A stretch of DNA of 64,000 bases, from assembly GCA_001296005.1 (NCBI GenBank), contig LJHR01000009.1, positions 186,001-250,000 of the forward strand, read 5' to 3'. A model generated the notes under the pieces. That model saw only the letters and a list, made by a program, of their open reading frames with translations, did no database searches and was not told the DNA's origin. The position numbers and the translations under genes are program-made. This document shows, piece after piece, positions 55,541 through 64,000 of the stretch. Source of the stretch: an alpha proteobacterium AAP38 (lineage in GTDB: Bacteria > Pseudomonadota > Alphaproteobacteria > Azospirillales > Azospirillaceae). The stretch's first letter is position 1, and each line of letters begins with the position of its first letter.

Positions 55541-57235
55541 ATGACCATCGTTTTTTCTACGCGCCCTGCGGCGATTCCTGGCCAACTGCCGATCCTCACG
55601 ATCACCGGCTCTGAAGCTGGACAGCTATTCGTGACCTTGTCGAACAGCCGGCCGTCCGCCACCTTGAATGGCCGGGCCTTGGAGATGCCTTCTGGTGTGA
55701 CCGTATCCGGTGTTGATGCATCCGGGTTGGCATTGGCCACGTTGGTGATCGTCGGCGGCGAGGAGGCTGAATATCTGCAAGGCACCTACCTTGCTGACCA
55801 GATATCGGGCCGGGCGGGGGCTGACTCCATTCTGGGCGGTGATGGTGCCGACCGCTTGTTCGGCGCGGGAGGCGACAGCCTGGTCGGCGGTCCCGGTAGC
55901 GATGTATTCATCCTCGGCGGCGTCGGAGGATCCGGACAAGTCAGTATCCAGGACATCCAGTCCGGTGACCGGTTGGAGTTCTATCGCACCGACAATGGTG
56001 TGGCTCTGGATACGACCGTTATTCGTGCTGGTGATGGTGTCGGACTCGGGCTGGGGGAAATCAGTTACGAACTGCAGACCAATGGCACGCTGCGCTATTA
56101 CGTGGGCACTGATACGACTGCCGGATCAGATATCATTCTGGATATGGCGGGCATCGGGCGGATCAATGGATTCGCGCGTGCTTCCGGTGATGCGGTCAAC
56201 CAACGCACATTCACGGGCGATACTGTAGCCAGCTTCACCGGCACGACAGCGGCGGAGATTCTGGCGCCCGGTGACGGCAGCCATCCGCGTGGCAATGGCA
56301 CCTTCAATGGATTAGGCGGGAATGACATCATTCGAGGTGGGCGCGGTACCGATACGGCGGTGATGTCAGCGCAATTCGCCAATATCACGATCAATGCGGC
56401 ACTTGGCGATATCTACACAGTCACCGACAATCGCGATGGCGGCCAGGGGAGTGATCGGCTGGAACAGGTTGAACTGCTCCGGCTCGACGACCGCGTGGTC
56501 CTGCTGAACGCTCCGAGTGTGTTTACCGGTAAGGAGGGGGCGGCCTTCAATAACAGTTGGTATCTGTCACATAATTCCGATGTCGCCGCCGCCGTGAAGG
56601 CCGGACAGTTTTCAAGTGGTCTGGAGCATTACAATCAAGTCGGGCGGGCGGAAGGCCGGCAGCCCAACCAGATCAGTGATGCCACCGGCAAACCGTTCAG
56701 CGAATCCCACTATCTGAGGGCCAATACCGACGTCGCCAAGGCCGTGGCGGAATTCCAGTATGGCAGCGGCTATGACCACTATCTGCTTCATGGCAAGGCC
56801 GAGGGACGTGTGGCATTCCCCACATTGGATATGACGCGGCTCATCTTCGATGAGGTGGGGTACTTGAAGGCGAATACCGACGTGGCCAACGCTGTGACGA
56901 AAGGTGAGTTCGCTACAGGCTATGAACATTTTGCTTTGTATGGACTGCGAGAGGGGCGTGACCCCAACGCGTTGTTCGATTCCGATTGGTATTTATCCAA
57001 ATATGCCGACGTCGCCCGCGCCGTATCCAATGGTGAGTTTGCCAACGCGGTGACGCATTTCGTCGAATTTGGCTGGCAGGAAAATCGGGATCCGTCAGCG
57101 GCATTCGACACCAGTGCCTATAGATTGGCGAATGCCGGTGTGTTGACTGCGGACACAAATCCCCTGCGGCATTACCTGGAAACGGGCTATTTCGAAGGCC
57201 GCGTGATCGTCGCAGATCCCGCCTGGTTTTTGTAA
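55541..57235 (+). CDS. RTX protein D with five C-terminal YLxxNPDV-type repeats
   Basis: 564 residues from the ATG at 55541. RTX motifs are fewer than in the paralogues (GADSILGGDGADRLFGAGGD near residues 92-111, and GLGGNDIIRGGRGTD near 258-272). The central part FYRTDNGVALDTTVI and YYVGTDTTAGSDIILDMAG corresponds to protein B. LDDRVVLLNAP leads to five repeats that are more diverged than in A-C (WYLSHNSDVAAAV, HYLRANTDVAKAV, GYLKANTDVANAV). Codon third positions carry more A and T than in genes A-C. A strong terminator follows. Confidence 0.87.
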   Translation: MTIVFSTRPAAIPGQLPILTITGSEAGQLFVTLSNSRPSATLNGRALEMPSGVTVSGVDASGLALATLVIVGGEEAEYLQGTYLADQISGRAGADSILGGDGADRLFGAGGDSLVGGPGSDVFILGGVGGSGQVSIQDIQSGDRLEFYRTDNGVALDTTVIRAGDGVGLGLGEISYELQTNGTLRYYVGTDTTAGSDIILDMAGIGRINGFARASGDAVNQRTFTGDTVASFTGTTAAEILAPGDGSHPRGNGTFNGLGGNDIIRGGRGTDTAVMSAQFANITINAALGDIYTVTDNRDGGQGSDRLEQVELLRLDDRVVLLNAPSVFTGKEGAAFNNSWYLSHNSDVAAAVKAGQFSSGLEHYNQVGRAEGRQPNQISDATGKPFSESHYLRANTDVAKAVAEFQYGSGYDHYLLHGKAEGRVAFPTLDMTRLIFDEVGYLKANTDVANAVTKGEFATGYEHFALYGLREGRDPNALFDSDWYLSKYADVARAVSNGEFANAVTHFVEFGWQENRDPSAAFDTSAYRLANAGVLTADTNPLRHYLETGYFEGRVIVADPAWFL

Positions 57236-57282
57236 TCCACTTTGTGTTTCCTCAAGCGTCGGGCCGGCAGTCACCGGCCTCC

Positions 57283-57315
57283 AAACCGCCAAGGGTCAAA
57301 AACCCTCGGCGGTTT
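57283..57315 (+). terminator. Terminator of RTX gene D
   Basis: AAACCGCC (57283-57290) pairs with GGCGGTTT (57308-57315), with inner pairs AGGGT/ACCCT around a CAAAA loop. Flanking A and T tracts would let it work on both strands. Confidence 0.75.
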
Positions 57316-57330
57316 AGTATAATACCAGCG

Positions 57331-57362
57331 GCTTGAAATACTGACTCATCAGCATTTCAAGC
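57331..57362. repeat. Isolated inverted repeat after the RTX cluster
   Basis: GCTTGAAAT (57331-57339) and ATTTCAAGC (57354-57362) are exact complements around a 14-base spacer. The rest of the 57363-57489 gap shows nothing I can name. It could be a second terminator or a remnant of a mobile-element end. Confidence 0.4.
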
Positions 57363-57489
57363 TTTGACGGCATGGGCCGCAGCCGCGCCAGTCGGCGCGG
57401 GTACCACCGGCCAAGAATTTTGACCGGGGGTATAACACCCGTGCTGGTGCTCCCTGGCCGAAAGCCTGGGAAACCTCAACGCGCGCCTT

Positions 57490-58059
57490 TCATGCCGGTC
57501 GATGTCCGCTCAGCAGTTCCACGGCATTCGCCAGCACGCGCCCGTCACTACGGGCATAAAGCGTGGTGGCGCGGCCATGGATGACGCTGCCCGGTGTCAG
57601 CCGCAGCAGGCGTGACAATTCGTCATTGGCAACCAGACGCAGGAAACCGGCTGGCTGGCTGCGGAAGGACACGCCGCAGGCCGACAGAATGGCGCCGAAC
57701 GGAATGCGCCGCTGGCGCACCGCGAATAGGGCGCCGGCGGGCAGGGCACCCAGACGGATCTCAATCAGGCCCAGTTCGGCCGGTATACCGCTGTCCGCGC
57801 CCGACAACAGCACATGGCGACGGAGCAGATCGTCCGTCTCCTCCGTATGCAGAACCGAGAGGCGCATCTGTTCGCCCCAGAAGGCTTCCAGGGTCGCCGT
57901 CATGCCATGATCATGCACCAGCAGCCGGCGGGGCACGTCAGGCAGACCGTCAGCCTCCAGCCATAGCGGCGGCGACGGGTCGTGGCCCGGCGATAGCTGG
58001 CGCAGGAAACCTGTCAGCAGGTCGGGCGAGGCATCGGTCGGTCGGGCTGTGACGGTCAT
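57490..58059 (-). CDS. Chorismate-lyase/UTRA-fold protein (UbiC-like)
   Basis: 189 residues from the ATG at 58059; an in-frame ATG at 58077 would add six residues. The protein reads as a single alpha/beta domain with LLRRHVLL, PAGALFAVRQRRIPFGAIL, RLLRLTPGSVIHGR and a final ANAVELL. The arginine and glutamate of these strands fall where UbiC has its product-binding Arg and Glu. UbiC releases pyruvate from chorismate to give 4-hydroxybenzoate for ubiquinone. The match is one of pattern, not a clear signature, and the related UTRA ligand-binding fold cannot be excluded. No ubiA is nearby. Confidence 0.5.
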   Translation of the reverse strand: MTVTARPTDASPDLLTGFLRQLSPGHDPSPPLWLEADGLPDVPRRLLVHDHGMTATLEAFWGEQMRLSVLHTEETDDLLRRHVLLSGADSGIPAELGLIEIRLGALPAGALFAVRQRRIPFGAILSACGVSFRSQPAGFLRLVANDELSRLLRLTPGSVIHGRATTLYARSDGRVLANAVELLSGHRPA

Positions 58060-58250
58060 TCTTACGGTGCTTGGCATGCCGGGAGCGTGGTCTGGGCCGC
58101 GCGGGGCGGACCATAGCCACCCGCCGGGCGATTGCCAAGGCATGGCGGACCTGCACCACCAAGGATCGTGATAATGGCTCCTTCGCGCCACCATTCCGCC
58201 ACAGCATGGCACCAAAAGGTTAAGTCTCCTTAACCCTTCTGGATGAGCCC

Positions 58251-59231
58251 ATGCGCCTCTCCCTGTCCGCTGCCGCCCTGACCCTGCTGTGTCTGACCGG
58301 TGCCGGTGGTGCCCAGACCGTACCGGCTGACTACGCCACCCTGGTGGAGCCGGTTGACCGCAAGGATGCAGCCGAGGCCCCGTTAAAGGCGCGATTGGCC
58401 GCCAATCCGGCTGACCGTGACGCCGCCCGGGACCTGCTGCTGGTCTATCAGCGCTTTGGCGATGTCGAGGCCGGCCTGCCCCTGGGTGCCCGGCTGGCGG
58501 CGGAGGCACCGGATGACAGGCAGGTGCTGGAAGCGCGGATGGTGCTGGCCACCCGCCGTATCACCGATGCTTCGCTGTTCTCCAAGAAGTCCGCCGCTGC
58601 CGACCTTCTGACCCTGTGCGAGGGGGAGAGGGCGCGTGATCCGCGCAGCGTTCCCGCCATCAAATGCATCGCGCAGTATCACCTTGTTGCGCCATCGATT
58701 GTGGGGGGTGACAAGGTAAAGGCAGAAGAGGCGATCAAGGCGATCCAGCCGCTGGACGAGGCACAGTATGCATTGCTGCGCGCGACTCAGGCGCTGAGTG
58801 ACGAGAATGAAGCCTCGGCAAAGACGCTGCTGAAGGAAGCGACGGCGAAGCTGACCGATGCCTCTGAACTGGCCGGTGCCGCGGTCGGCCTTGGGCGGCT
58901 GGGTGAAACTGACGCGGCCTTTGCGGCGCTGGACAAGGCGGTGTCGTTCGACCCCGCCGATCCGTTCACCCTCTATCAGCGGGGCCGCGCCTCAGCCTTG
59001 GAGAACCGGAACCTGGAGGCGGGCCGCGACTCGCTGCTGCGCTTCCTGTCGGGTTCGGCCTGGATCGGCGGTACTAACTACCGCGCGCCCGCCCATTGGC
59101 GTCTGGGCATGATCTATCAGGCGATGGGGGATAAGGTGACGGCGGAGAAAGCCTATAAGCGTGCCCTGGAGCTGGAGCCTAAGCATAAGGAGGCGCAGGC
59201 TGCCCTGAAGGCCCTGAAAAGTGCGGGTTGA
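58251..59231 (+). CDS. Secreted/periplasmic TPR-repeat protein
   Basis: 326 residues. A Sec signal peptide (RLSLSAAALTLLCLTGAGGA, cleaved near AQT) is followed by helical repeats. The clearest tetratricopeptide units are near residues 60-90 and at the C-terminus (HWRLGMIYQAMGDKVTAEKA, ELEPKHKEAQAALK). YHLVAPSIVGGDKVKAEEAI is the insertion seen in a family of bacterial TPR proteins. Function unknown; a scaffold in the periplasm is likely. It is monocistronic, 253 bases before rpsB. Confidence 0.85.
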   Translation: MRLSLSAAALTLLCLTGAGGAQTVPADYATLVEPVDRKDAAEAPLKARLAANPADRDAARDLLLVYQRFGDVEAGLPLGARLAAEAPDDRQVLEARMVLATRRITDASLFSKKSAAADLLTLCEGERARDPRSVPAIKCIAQYHLVAPSIVGGDKVKAEEAIKAIQPLDEAQYALLRATQALSDENEASAKTLLKEATAKLTDASELAGAAVGLGRLGETDAAFAALDKAVSFDPADPFTLYQRGRASALENRNLEAGRDSLLRFLSGSAWIGGTNYRAPAHWRLGMIYQAMGDKVTAEKAYKRALELEPKHKEAQAALKALKSAG

Positions 59232-59484
59232 GGCTTGAAAAGCCCCCGCCATGCGGAGATGAAGGGGGAGGGCGTGCGCAAAACGCGGCCGGGTGGGGTT
59301 GCAATGCGGCCCCGCCTGCGCTATTCCACCGCCCGTCGTTAATCCCACACGTGGGCTTGCGGTGTGTTGGCTTTTACCCGGACGCTAGTTGTTCGGGTGT
59401 GCCATCCCATCGATCCGGTGTTCGGCGGGCATGATGCCCAATGGACATTGCTCACGGAGGCCAAACCGGAAAAGGAAGTTTTCC

Positions 59485-60258
59485 ATGGCAATGCCGACCT
59501 TTACCATGCGTCAGCTCTTGGAAGCTGGCGTCCACTTCGGTCACCACACCCGTCGCTGGAATCCGAAGATGTCCACGTACATCTTTGGTGCCCGCAACGG
59601 CGTGCACATCATCGACCTGGAACAGACCGTTCCGCTGCTGCACCGGGCCATGCAGGCCGTGCGTGACGTCGTCGCCGGCGGCGGTCGCGTCCTGTTTGTT
59701 GGCACCAAGCGCGCCGCGCAGGAGCAGGTTGCTGCTTCCGCCAAGCGCTGCGGCCAGTACTATGTGAACCACCGCTGGCTCGGCGGCATGCTGACCAACT
59801 GGAAGACCATCTCCCAGTCGATCCGCCGCCTGAAGGACATGGACGAGGCGCTGTCTCATGGTGAAGGCTCCGGCCGCACCAAGAAGGAGCTGCTGAACAT
59901 GACCCGCGACCGCGATAAGCTGGAGCGCGCGCTGGGCGGTATCCGTGACATGGGCGGCCTGCCCGACCTGCTGGTGATCATCGACACCAACAAGGAAAGC
60001 CTGGCCATTCAGGAAGCCAACAAGCTGGGTATCCCGGTCGTTGCCATCCTGGACAGCAACAGCTCCCCCGACGGCATCACCTTCCCGGTTCCGGGTAACG
60101 ACGACGCCCTGCGCGCCATCGAGACCTATTGCGAACTGCTGAGCGGCGCCGTCCTGGACGGTCTGCAGGCTGAGATGTCGGCTGCCGGCATCGATGTCGG
60201 CGCCCAGGAAGTCGCCCCGGAAGAGGCCCTGCCCGCCGAAGCGGCCGTCGAGGCCTGA
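59485..60258 (+). CDS. rpsB: 30S ribosomal protein S2
   Basis: 257 residues from the ATG at 59485 (preceded by AAAGGAAG), which gives the canonical [20 protein letters not shown] start. [28 protein letters not shown] and [12 protein letters not shown] follow as in all S2 proteins; the Ala/Glu-rich tail is variable. Ribosomal protein S2 is needed for small-subunit assembly and binds S1. First gene of the conserved rpsB-tsf-pyrH-frr-uppS-cdsA cluster. Confidence 0.98.
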   Translation: MAMPTFTMRQLLEAGVHFGHHTRRWNPKMSTYIFGARNGVHIIDLEQTVPLLHRAMQAVRDVVAGGGRVLFVGTKRAAQEQVAASAKRCGQYYVNHRWLGGMLTNWKTISQSIRRLKDMDEALSHGEGSGRTKKELLNMTRDRDKLERALGGIRDMGGLPDLLVIIDTNKESLAIQEANKLGIPVVAILDSNSSPDGITFPVPGNDDALRAIETYCELLSGAVLDGLQAEMSAAGIDVGAQEVAPEEALPAEAAVEA

Positions 60259-60270
60259 GTTTAAGGTGCG

Positions 60271-60309
60271 ACGGCCGGGCCGCATCCGCTTCGGGTGCGG
60301 TCCGGCCGT
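60271..60309 (+). terminator. Strong hairpin between rpsB and tsf (attenuator-like)
   Basis: ACGGCCGG (60271-60278) pairs with CCGGCCGT (60302-60309), extended inward by CCGCA/TGCGG. There is no clean T-run, so it may only lower read-through from rpsB into tsf. Confidence 0.55.
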
Positions 60310-60395
60310 TGTGCTGTCCGGGCTTGGCGCGAAACCGCCATGACCCTGTGGTAAAAGATATCCCGTCACACCCCGACGATTTGAGAGAGGCGAAA

Positions 60396-61319
60396 ATGGC
60401 CGAGATCACCGCTGCCCTGGTGAAGGACCTCCGTGAGAAGTCCGGCGCCGGCATGATGGACTGCAAGAAGGCGCTGACCGAGGCGAATGGCGACGTGGAA
60501 GCCGCCATCGACTGGCTGCGCAAGAAGGGCCTCGCCGCCGCTGCCAAGAAGGCCGGTCGCGTTGCCGCCGAGGGTCTGGTCGGCGTTGCCGCCAATGGCC
60601 TGTCCGGCGCCGCTGTCGAGCTGAACGCCGAGACCGACTTCGTTGCTCGTAACGACGCCTTCCAGGCTGCCGTTTCCACCGTCACCAAGCTGGCGCTGGA
60701 CACCGACGGCTCGCTGGACAGCCTGAAGGCCGCTGCCTATCCGGGCACCGGCCGCACCGTCGCCGACGAGCTGCCGAATCTGGTCGCCACCATCGGCGAG
60801 AACATGAACCTGCGCCGCGTCGCCAAGCTGTCGGTCACCGATGGCGTGGTGTCGTCTTATGTCCACTCCGCCCTGGTTCCGGGCCTGGGCAAGATCGGCG
60901 TGCTGGTTGCTCTGGAGTCGACTGGCGACAAGGCCGCCCTGGCCGATCTGGGCAAGCAGATCGCCATGCATGTCGCTGCCGCCCGTCCGGAAGCCCTGGA
61001 CGTTGCCGACGTGTCGACCGCCAACCTGGAGCGTGAGCGCGCCGTTCTGATCGAACAGGCCCGCGCTTCCGGCAAGCCCGAGAACATCATCGAGAAGATG
61101 GTCGAAGGCCGCGTCCGCAAGTATTATGAAGAAGTGGTCCTGCTGGAGCAGCTGTACGTCATCGACGGCGAAACCAAGATCCGCAAGGTCGTGGAAAACG
61201 CCGCCAAGGCCGTTGGCGCCCCGGTTACCCTGACCGGCTTCGTCCGCTTCCAACTGGGCGAAGGCATCGAGAAGGAACAGTCCGACTTCGCCGCCGAAGT
61301 GGCCAAGATGGCCGGCTAA
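60396..61319 (+). CDS. tsf: Translation elongation factor Ts
   Basis: 307 residues from the ATG at 60396, with GAGAGAGG upstream. The N-terminal UBA-like domain ([20 protein letters not shown]) and the core [11 protein letters not shown] are typical of EF-Ts, the guanine-nucleotide exchange factor of EF-Tu. Two core subdomains and a C-terminal dimer region are of normal length. The transcript continues past a hairpin into pyrH. Confidence 0.98.
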   Translation: MAEITAALVKDLREKSGAGMMDCKKALTEANGDVEAAIDWLRKKGLAAAAKKAGRVAAEGLVGVAANGLSGAAVELNAETDFVARNDAFQAAVSTVTKLALDTDGSLDSLKAAAYPGTGRTVADELPNLVATIGENMNLRRVAKLSVTDGVVSSYVHSALVPGLGKIGVLVALESTGDKAALADLGKQIAMHVAAARPEALDVADVSTANLERERAVLIEQARASGKPENIIEKMVEGRVRKYYEEVVLLEQLYVIDGETKIRKVVENAAKAVGAPVTLTGFVRFQLGEGIEKEQSDFAAEVAKMAG

Positions 61320-61365
61320 GGCGGTTCGGGGCCGGACCTCGTGCCGGCTCTGGAGCGTTATTCTG

Positions 61366-61389
61366 TCGGGGCCGGTTCGCCGGCCCCGA
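61366..61389 (+). terminator. UUCG-loop hairpin between tsf and pyrH
   Basis: Perfect 10-bp arms TCGGGGCCGG/CCGGCCCCGA enclose a TTCG tetraloop. It is very stable but lacks a T-tract, so partial termination or 3'-end protection of tsf mRNA is likely. Confidence 0.6.
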
Positions 61390-61434
61390 TATGATCTGTT
61401 GCAAGACCGGATTTCCAACCGAAAGGACAAACCC

Positions 61435-62157
61435 GTGCCCGAAGCCCGTTACAAGCGCGTTCTTCTGAAGCTTTCAGGCGAAGCCCTTATGGGGGAAAGG
61501 GAGTACGGGATCGATCCCAACGTCGTTAGCCGCATGGCGACGGAGATCAAGTCTGTGATCGATATGGGGATCGAGGTCTGCGCCGTCATCGGTGGCGGCA
61601 ACATCTTCCGCGGCATTTCCGGCGCTGCGTCCGGCATGGAACGCGCGACCGCCGATTATATGGGCATGCTGGCCACCGTCATGAACGCGCTGGCCGTGCA
61701 GAATGCGCTTGAAAAGGCTGGCGTGGAGACCCGCGTGCAGTCGGCCATCCCGATGGACAGCGTCTGCGAGCCCTATATCCGCCGCAAGGCCGAGCGTCAC
61801 ATGGAAAAGGGCCGGGTGGTGATTTTCGCCGCCGGCACCGGCAACCCCTTCTTCACCACGGATACGGCTGCCGCACTCCGCGCCTCTGAAATGGCTTGCG
61901 ATGCGATGCTGAAGGCTACCAAGGTGGATGGCGTCTACAGCGCCGATCCCAAGAAGGTGAAGGACGCCATCCGCTATGACCGCCTGACCTATCTGGACGT
62001 GCTGTCGCGCGACCTGCAGGTCATGGACGCGTCTGCGATTTCGCTTGCCCGCGAGAACAAGATTCCCATCCTTGTCTTCTCCATCCAGAAGGACGGCGGT
62101 TTCGCCGAAGTGATGGCCGGACAGGGCAAATTCACCATCATAACCGAAGAGGCATAA
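61435..62157 (+). CDS. pyrH: UMP kinase
   Basis: 240 residues from a GTG at 61435, with GAAAGGA seven bases upstream; this matches the normal start ([17 protein letters not shown]). [11 protein letters not shown] and the C-terminal [14 protein letters not shown] are conserved in bacterial UMP kinases of the amino-acid-kinase fold. It phosphorylates UMP to UDP and is usually regulated by GTP and UTP. One base separates it from frr. Confidence 0.97.
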   Translation: MPEARYKRVLLKLSGEALMGEREYGIDPNVVSRMATEIKSVIDMGIEVCAVIGGGNIFRGISGAASGMERATADYMGMLATVMNALAVQNALEKAGVETRVQSAIPMDSVCEPYIRRKAERHMEKGRVVIFAAGTGNPFFTTDTAAALRASEMACDAMLKATKVDGVYSADPKKVKDAIRYDRLTYLDVLSRDLQVMDASAISLARENKIPILVFSIQKDGGFAEVMAGQGKFTIITEEA

Positions 62158-62158
62158 G

Positions 62159-62719
62159 GTGGCCGCTCCCGAACTGATCAAGGACATTGAGCGTCGCATG
62201 GCCGGCGCGCTTGAGCAGCTCCGCAAGGAATTCGCGGGCCTGCGCACCGGGCGCGCTTCCGCCAACCTGCTGGAGCCGGTGACGGTTGAGGCCTATGGCA
62301 CCACGGTTCCGCTGAACCAGGTCGCCAATATCTCCGTGCCGGAGCCGCGCCTGATCTCGGTGCAGGTGTTCGACCGATCCACGGTCAAATCGGTGGAAAA
62401 GGCCATCCGTGATAGCGGTCTGGGCCTCAACCCGCAGACCGAAGGCTCGACCATCCGCGTGCCGATTCCGGAACTGAACTCCGAGCGCCGCAAGGAACTG
62501 TCCAAGGTTGCCGCCAAGTATGCGGAGCAGACCCGGGTGGCCGTGCGCAATGTGCGTCGCGACGCGATGGACGCGCTGAAGAAGCTGCAGAAGGATGGTT
62601 CCCTGTCCGAGGACGAGCAGAAGACCTGGTCCGACAAGGTCCAGGGCGTGACCGACGCCCACATCAAGAAGGTGGATGAGGCGCTGGCGACCAAGGAAAA
62701 GGAAATCCTGCAGGTCTGA
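62159..62719 (+). CDS. frr: Ribosome recycling factor
   Basis: 186 residues from a GTG at 62159 directly after the pyrH stop. [20 protein letters not shown] and [14 protein letters not shown] are family hallmarks of the two-domain, tRNA-shaped factor. With EF-G it splits post-termination ribosomes. Confidence 0.97.
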   Translation: MAAPELIKDIERRMAGALEQLRKEFAGLRTGRASANLLEPVTVEAYGTTVPLNQVANISVPEPRLISVQVFDRSTVKSVEKAIRDSGLGLNPQTEGSTIRVPIPELNSERRKELSKVAAKYAEQTRVAVRNVRRDAMDALKKLQKDGSLSEDEQKTWSDKVQGVTDAHIKKVDEALATKEKEILQV

Positions 62720-62755
62720 TCGTTTCCCGGTACCCAAGGGTAAGGACCTGCTGCC

Positions 62756-63496
62756 ATGCCGGGCCCCGACACATCCGCGTTTCCGCCGCCGCCCACGCAC
62801 ATCGCCATCATCATGGATGGCAATGGACGCTGGGCGACGGCACGGGGCCTGCCGCGCACGGCCGGGCATAAGAAGGGCGTGGACGCCGTCCGTCAGGCCA
62901 TCGAGGGTGCTCGCGAACTTGGCGTGCGCTACCTGACGCTCTACAGTTTCTCGACTGAGAACTGGAGCCGTCCCCAGGACGAGGTGTCCACCCTGATGCA
63001 GCTCCTGCGCTTCTACCTGCGCGGGGAGATTGCCAAGCTGCACAAGAATGGCATCCAGCTGCGGGTGATCGGTGACCGCTCCCGTCTGTCGGCTGACATC
63101 CAGGCACTGATCAGCAATGCCGAGACGCTGACTGCCGACAATACCGACATGACGCTGGTGTTGGCCCTGTCCTATGGCGGGCGTCAGGAACTGGTCGATG
63201 CGGCGCGCAAGCTGGCGCAGGCGGTAGAGCGGGGGGAGATGACCCCCGGCGACATCACGACCGACACCTTTGCCCGCGAATTGACCACGGGCGGCAACAT
63301 TCCCGACCCCGATCTGATGATCCGCACCAGCGGCGAAAAGCGCATCAGCAATTTCCTGCTGTGGCAGCTAGCCTATGCGGAGATGGTTTTTCTGGATACG
63401 CTGTGGCCGGATTTCACCCGCCGCGATCTGGAAGCCGCCATCCAGGAATTCCACCGACGCGACCGGCGTTTCGGTGCCACGGCGGGAAGCCGTTGA
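62756..63496 (+). CDS. uppS: Isoprenyl transferase (undecaprenyl diphosphate synthase)
   Basis: 246 residues. The catalytic HIAIIMDGNGRWA (aspartate in MDGN) lies after a short variable N-terminus. TLYSFSTENWSRP and the C-terminal RTSGEKRISNFLLWQ are the substrate-binding motifs of cis-prenyltransferases. It makes the C55 carrier lipid for peptidoglycan and O-antigen or capsule units, including those the flippase near 4 kb would handle. Confidence 0.97.
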   Translation: MPGPDTSAFPPPPTHIAIIMDGNGRWATARGLPRTAGHKKGVDAVRQAIEGARELGVRYLTLYSFSTENWSRPQDEVSTLMQLLRFYLRGEIAKLHKNGIQLRVIGDRSRLSADIQALISNAETLTADNTDMTLVLALSYGGRQELVDAARKLAQAVERGEMTPGDITTDTFARELTTGGNIPDPDLMIRTSGEKRISNFLLWQLAYAEMVFLDTLWPDFTRRDLEAAIQEFHRRDRRFGATAGSR

Positions 63497-63503
63497 TATC
63501 GTG

Positions 63504-64000
63504 ATGGACAGCCAGACGCCCAACAAGAAGCCTCGGTCCAATTTCACGCAGCGCGTGATCTCCGCCATTGTCCTGGCACCGCCCGTGCTGGGGGCGGTCT
63601 GGTGGGGTGGGGTGCCGTTTCAGGTGCTGATGATGGTGGCGGTGGCGCTGTCCGCCTGGGAATATGCTCGCCTCGCTGTGCCGGGACAGCCCAAGGCCGT
63701 TTCACTCCTGTTGGTGGGCGTGCTGCCTCTTCTGGCCAACTCCATCATCTATCAAGATGATAGTGCTGGTGTGCGGGTCATTGTGATGTTGCCCGTTTTT
63801 GGGGCACTACTTTATGCCGTGGCCAAGTCACTGCGCTTCCCCAATCCCCGGCTCTTCGTCTTCGGACTGCCCTATGTGGCCTTTCCCTTCCTGTCGATGT
63901 ATTGGCTGCGCCTGGAGAGCGGCCCTTACGGCCTGGCGCTTTTCCTGTTCCTGCTGCTGTCCATCTGGGCCACCGATATCGGGGCCTATGCGGCGGGCAA
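63504..64000 (+). CDS. cdsA: Phosphatidate cytidylyltransferase CdsA, cut by the right edge
   Basis: About 165 residues are visible from the ATG at 63504 (a GTG at 63501 is adjacent). A basic leader is followed by several hydrophobic segments, and the frame is still open at 64000. The last visible stretch, SIWATDIGAYAAG, is the CdsA membrane motif containing the conserved aspartate. CdsA makes CDP-diacylglycerol for phospholipid synthesis. The gene position after uppS is the standard one. Confidence 0.93.
   Translation, partial: MDSQTPNKKPRSNFTQRVISAIVLAPPVLGAVWWGGVPFQVLMMVAVALSAWEYARLAVPGQPKAVSLLLVGVLPLLANSIIYQDDSAGVRVIVMLPVFGALLYAVAKSLRFPNPRLFVFGLPYVAFPFLSMYWLRLESGPYGLALFLFLLLSIWATDIGAYAAG

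Noticed and set aside
49242-57235. Type I secretion operon near the RTX genes
   Set aside because: No ABC exporter, membrane fusion protein or TolC-like gene is in the window.
57236-57489. Insertion-sequence remnant after the RTX cluster
   Set aside because: One inverted repeat is present but no transposase fragment or target-site duplication was recognised.

Overview
The window is a GC-rich chromosomal segment of an alphaproteobacterium, densely coded on both strands; no stretch longer than about 300 bases lacks a gene. The polar-flagellum set (FlbD-type sigma-54 activator, FlhF, FlhG), the rpsB-tsf-pyrH-frr-uppS-cdsA order and the lipid genes point to Rhodospirillales/Azospirillaceae-like bacteria. 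That placement is inference; the genus cannot be read from the sequence. No rRNA, tRNA, CRISPR array or intact insertion sequence was seen.

Region 1 (1-17370) is mostly envelope and lipid biosynthesis. It starts with an SDR epimerase (cut by the window edge) and a fatty acyl-AMP ligase, followed by a glycerophosphotransferase-like protein, a Wzx-like flippase, MlaA and a TSUP exporter. A tight minus-strand operon (10680 to 7002) encodes a CDP-alcohol phosphatidyltransferase, a DAG-kinase-fold lipid kinase, a Tam41-like cytidylyltransferase and a methyltransferase. The divergent plus-strand run encodes a metallophosphoesterase, a HIT protein, LptF, LptG, a fatty acid hydroxylase, a large GNAT acyltransferase and a MobA-like nucleotidyltransferase. 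Several of these families match the Caulobacter ceramide genes (ceramide reductase, acyl-ACP synthetase, GNAT-type ceramide synthase, ceramide kinase). I read the region as a candidate anionic sphingolipid pathway, possibly through a CDP-ceramide intermediate.

Region 2 (17374-31968) holds a MocR regulator divergent from a LysE exporter, then a PLP decarboxylase, a PhzF protein, a second LysE and a GNAT. It continues with a 625-residue protein of unknown function, serC with a structured leader, serA, a DUF1993 protein, a 120-residue soluble mini-chemoreceptor, a TIGR03862-type flavoprotein and a DUF3422 membrane protein.

Region 3 (32039-45594) is a minus-strand flagellar cluster, listed in transcription order: fliF, fliH, fliN, motA, flbD, flhA, flhF, flhG and a very proline-rich FliK-like protein. 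A sigma-54 promoter candidate lies upstream of fliF. fliG and motB are absent from their expected places. An XRE/MmyB-type regulator precedes fliF.

Region 4 (45748-57235) is dnaE followed by four paralogous RTX calcium-binding proteins. Each ends in a tandem YLxxNPDV...HY..YG..EGR repeat. A two-helix membrane protein resembling a chemoreceptor input module without output lies among them. The last RTX gene sits behind an AT-rich, palindrome-rich regulatory region. No type I secretion genes are in the window.

Region 5 (57490-64000) has a chorismate-lyase/UTRA-fold protein and a TPR protein, then the conserved translation and envelope operon rpsB, tsf, pyrH, frr, uppS and cdsA (cut by the window edge).
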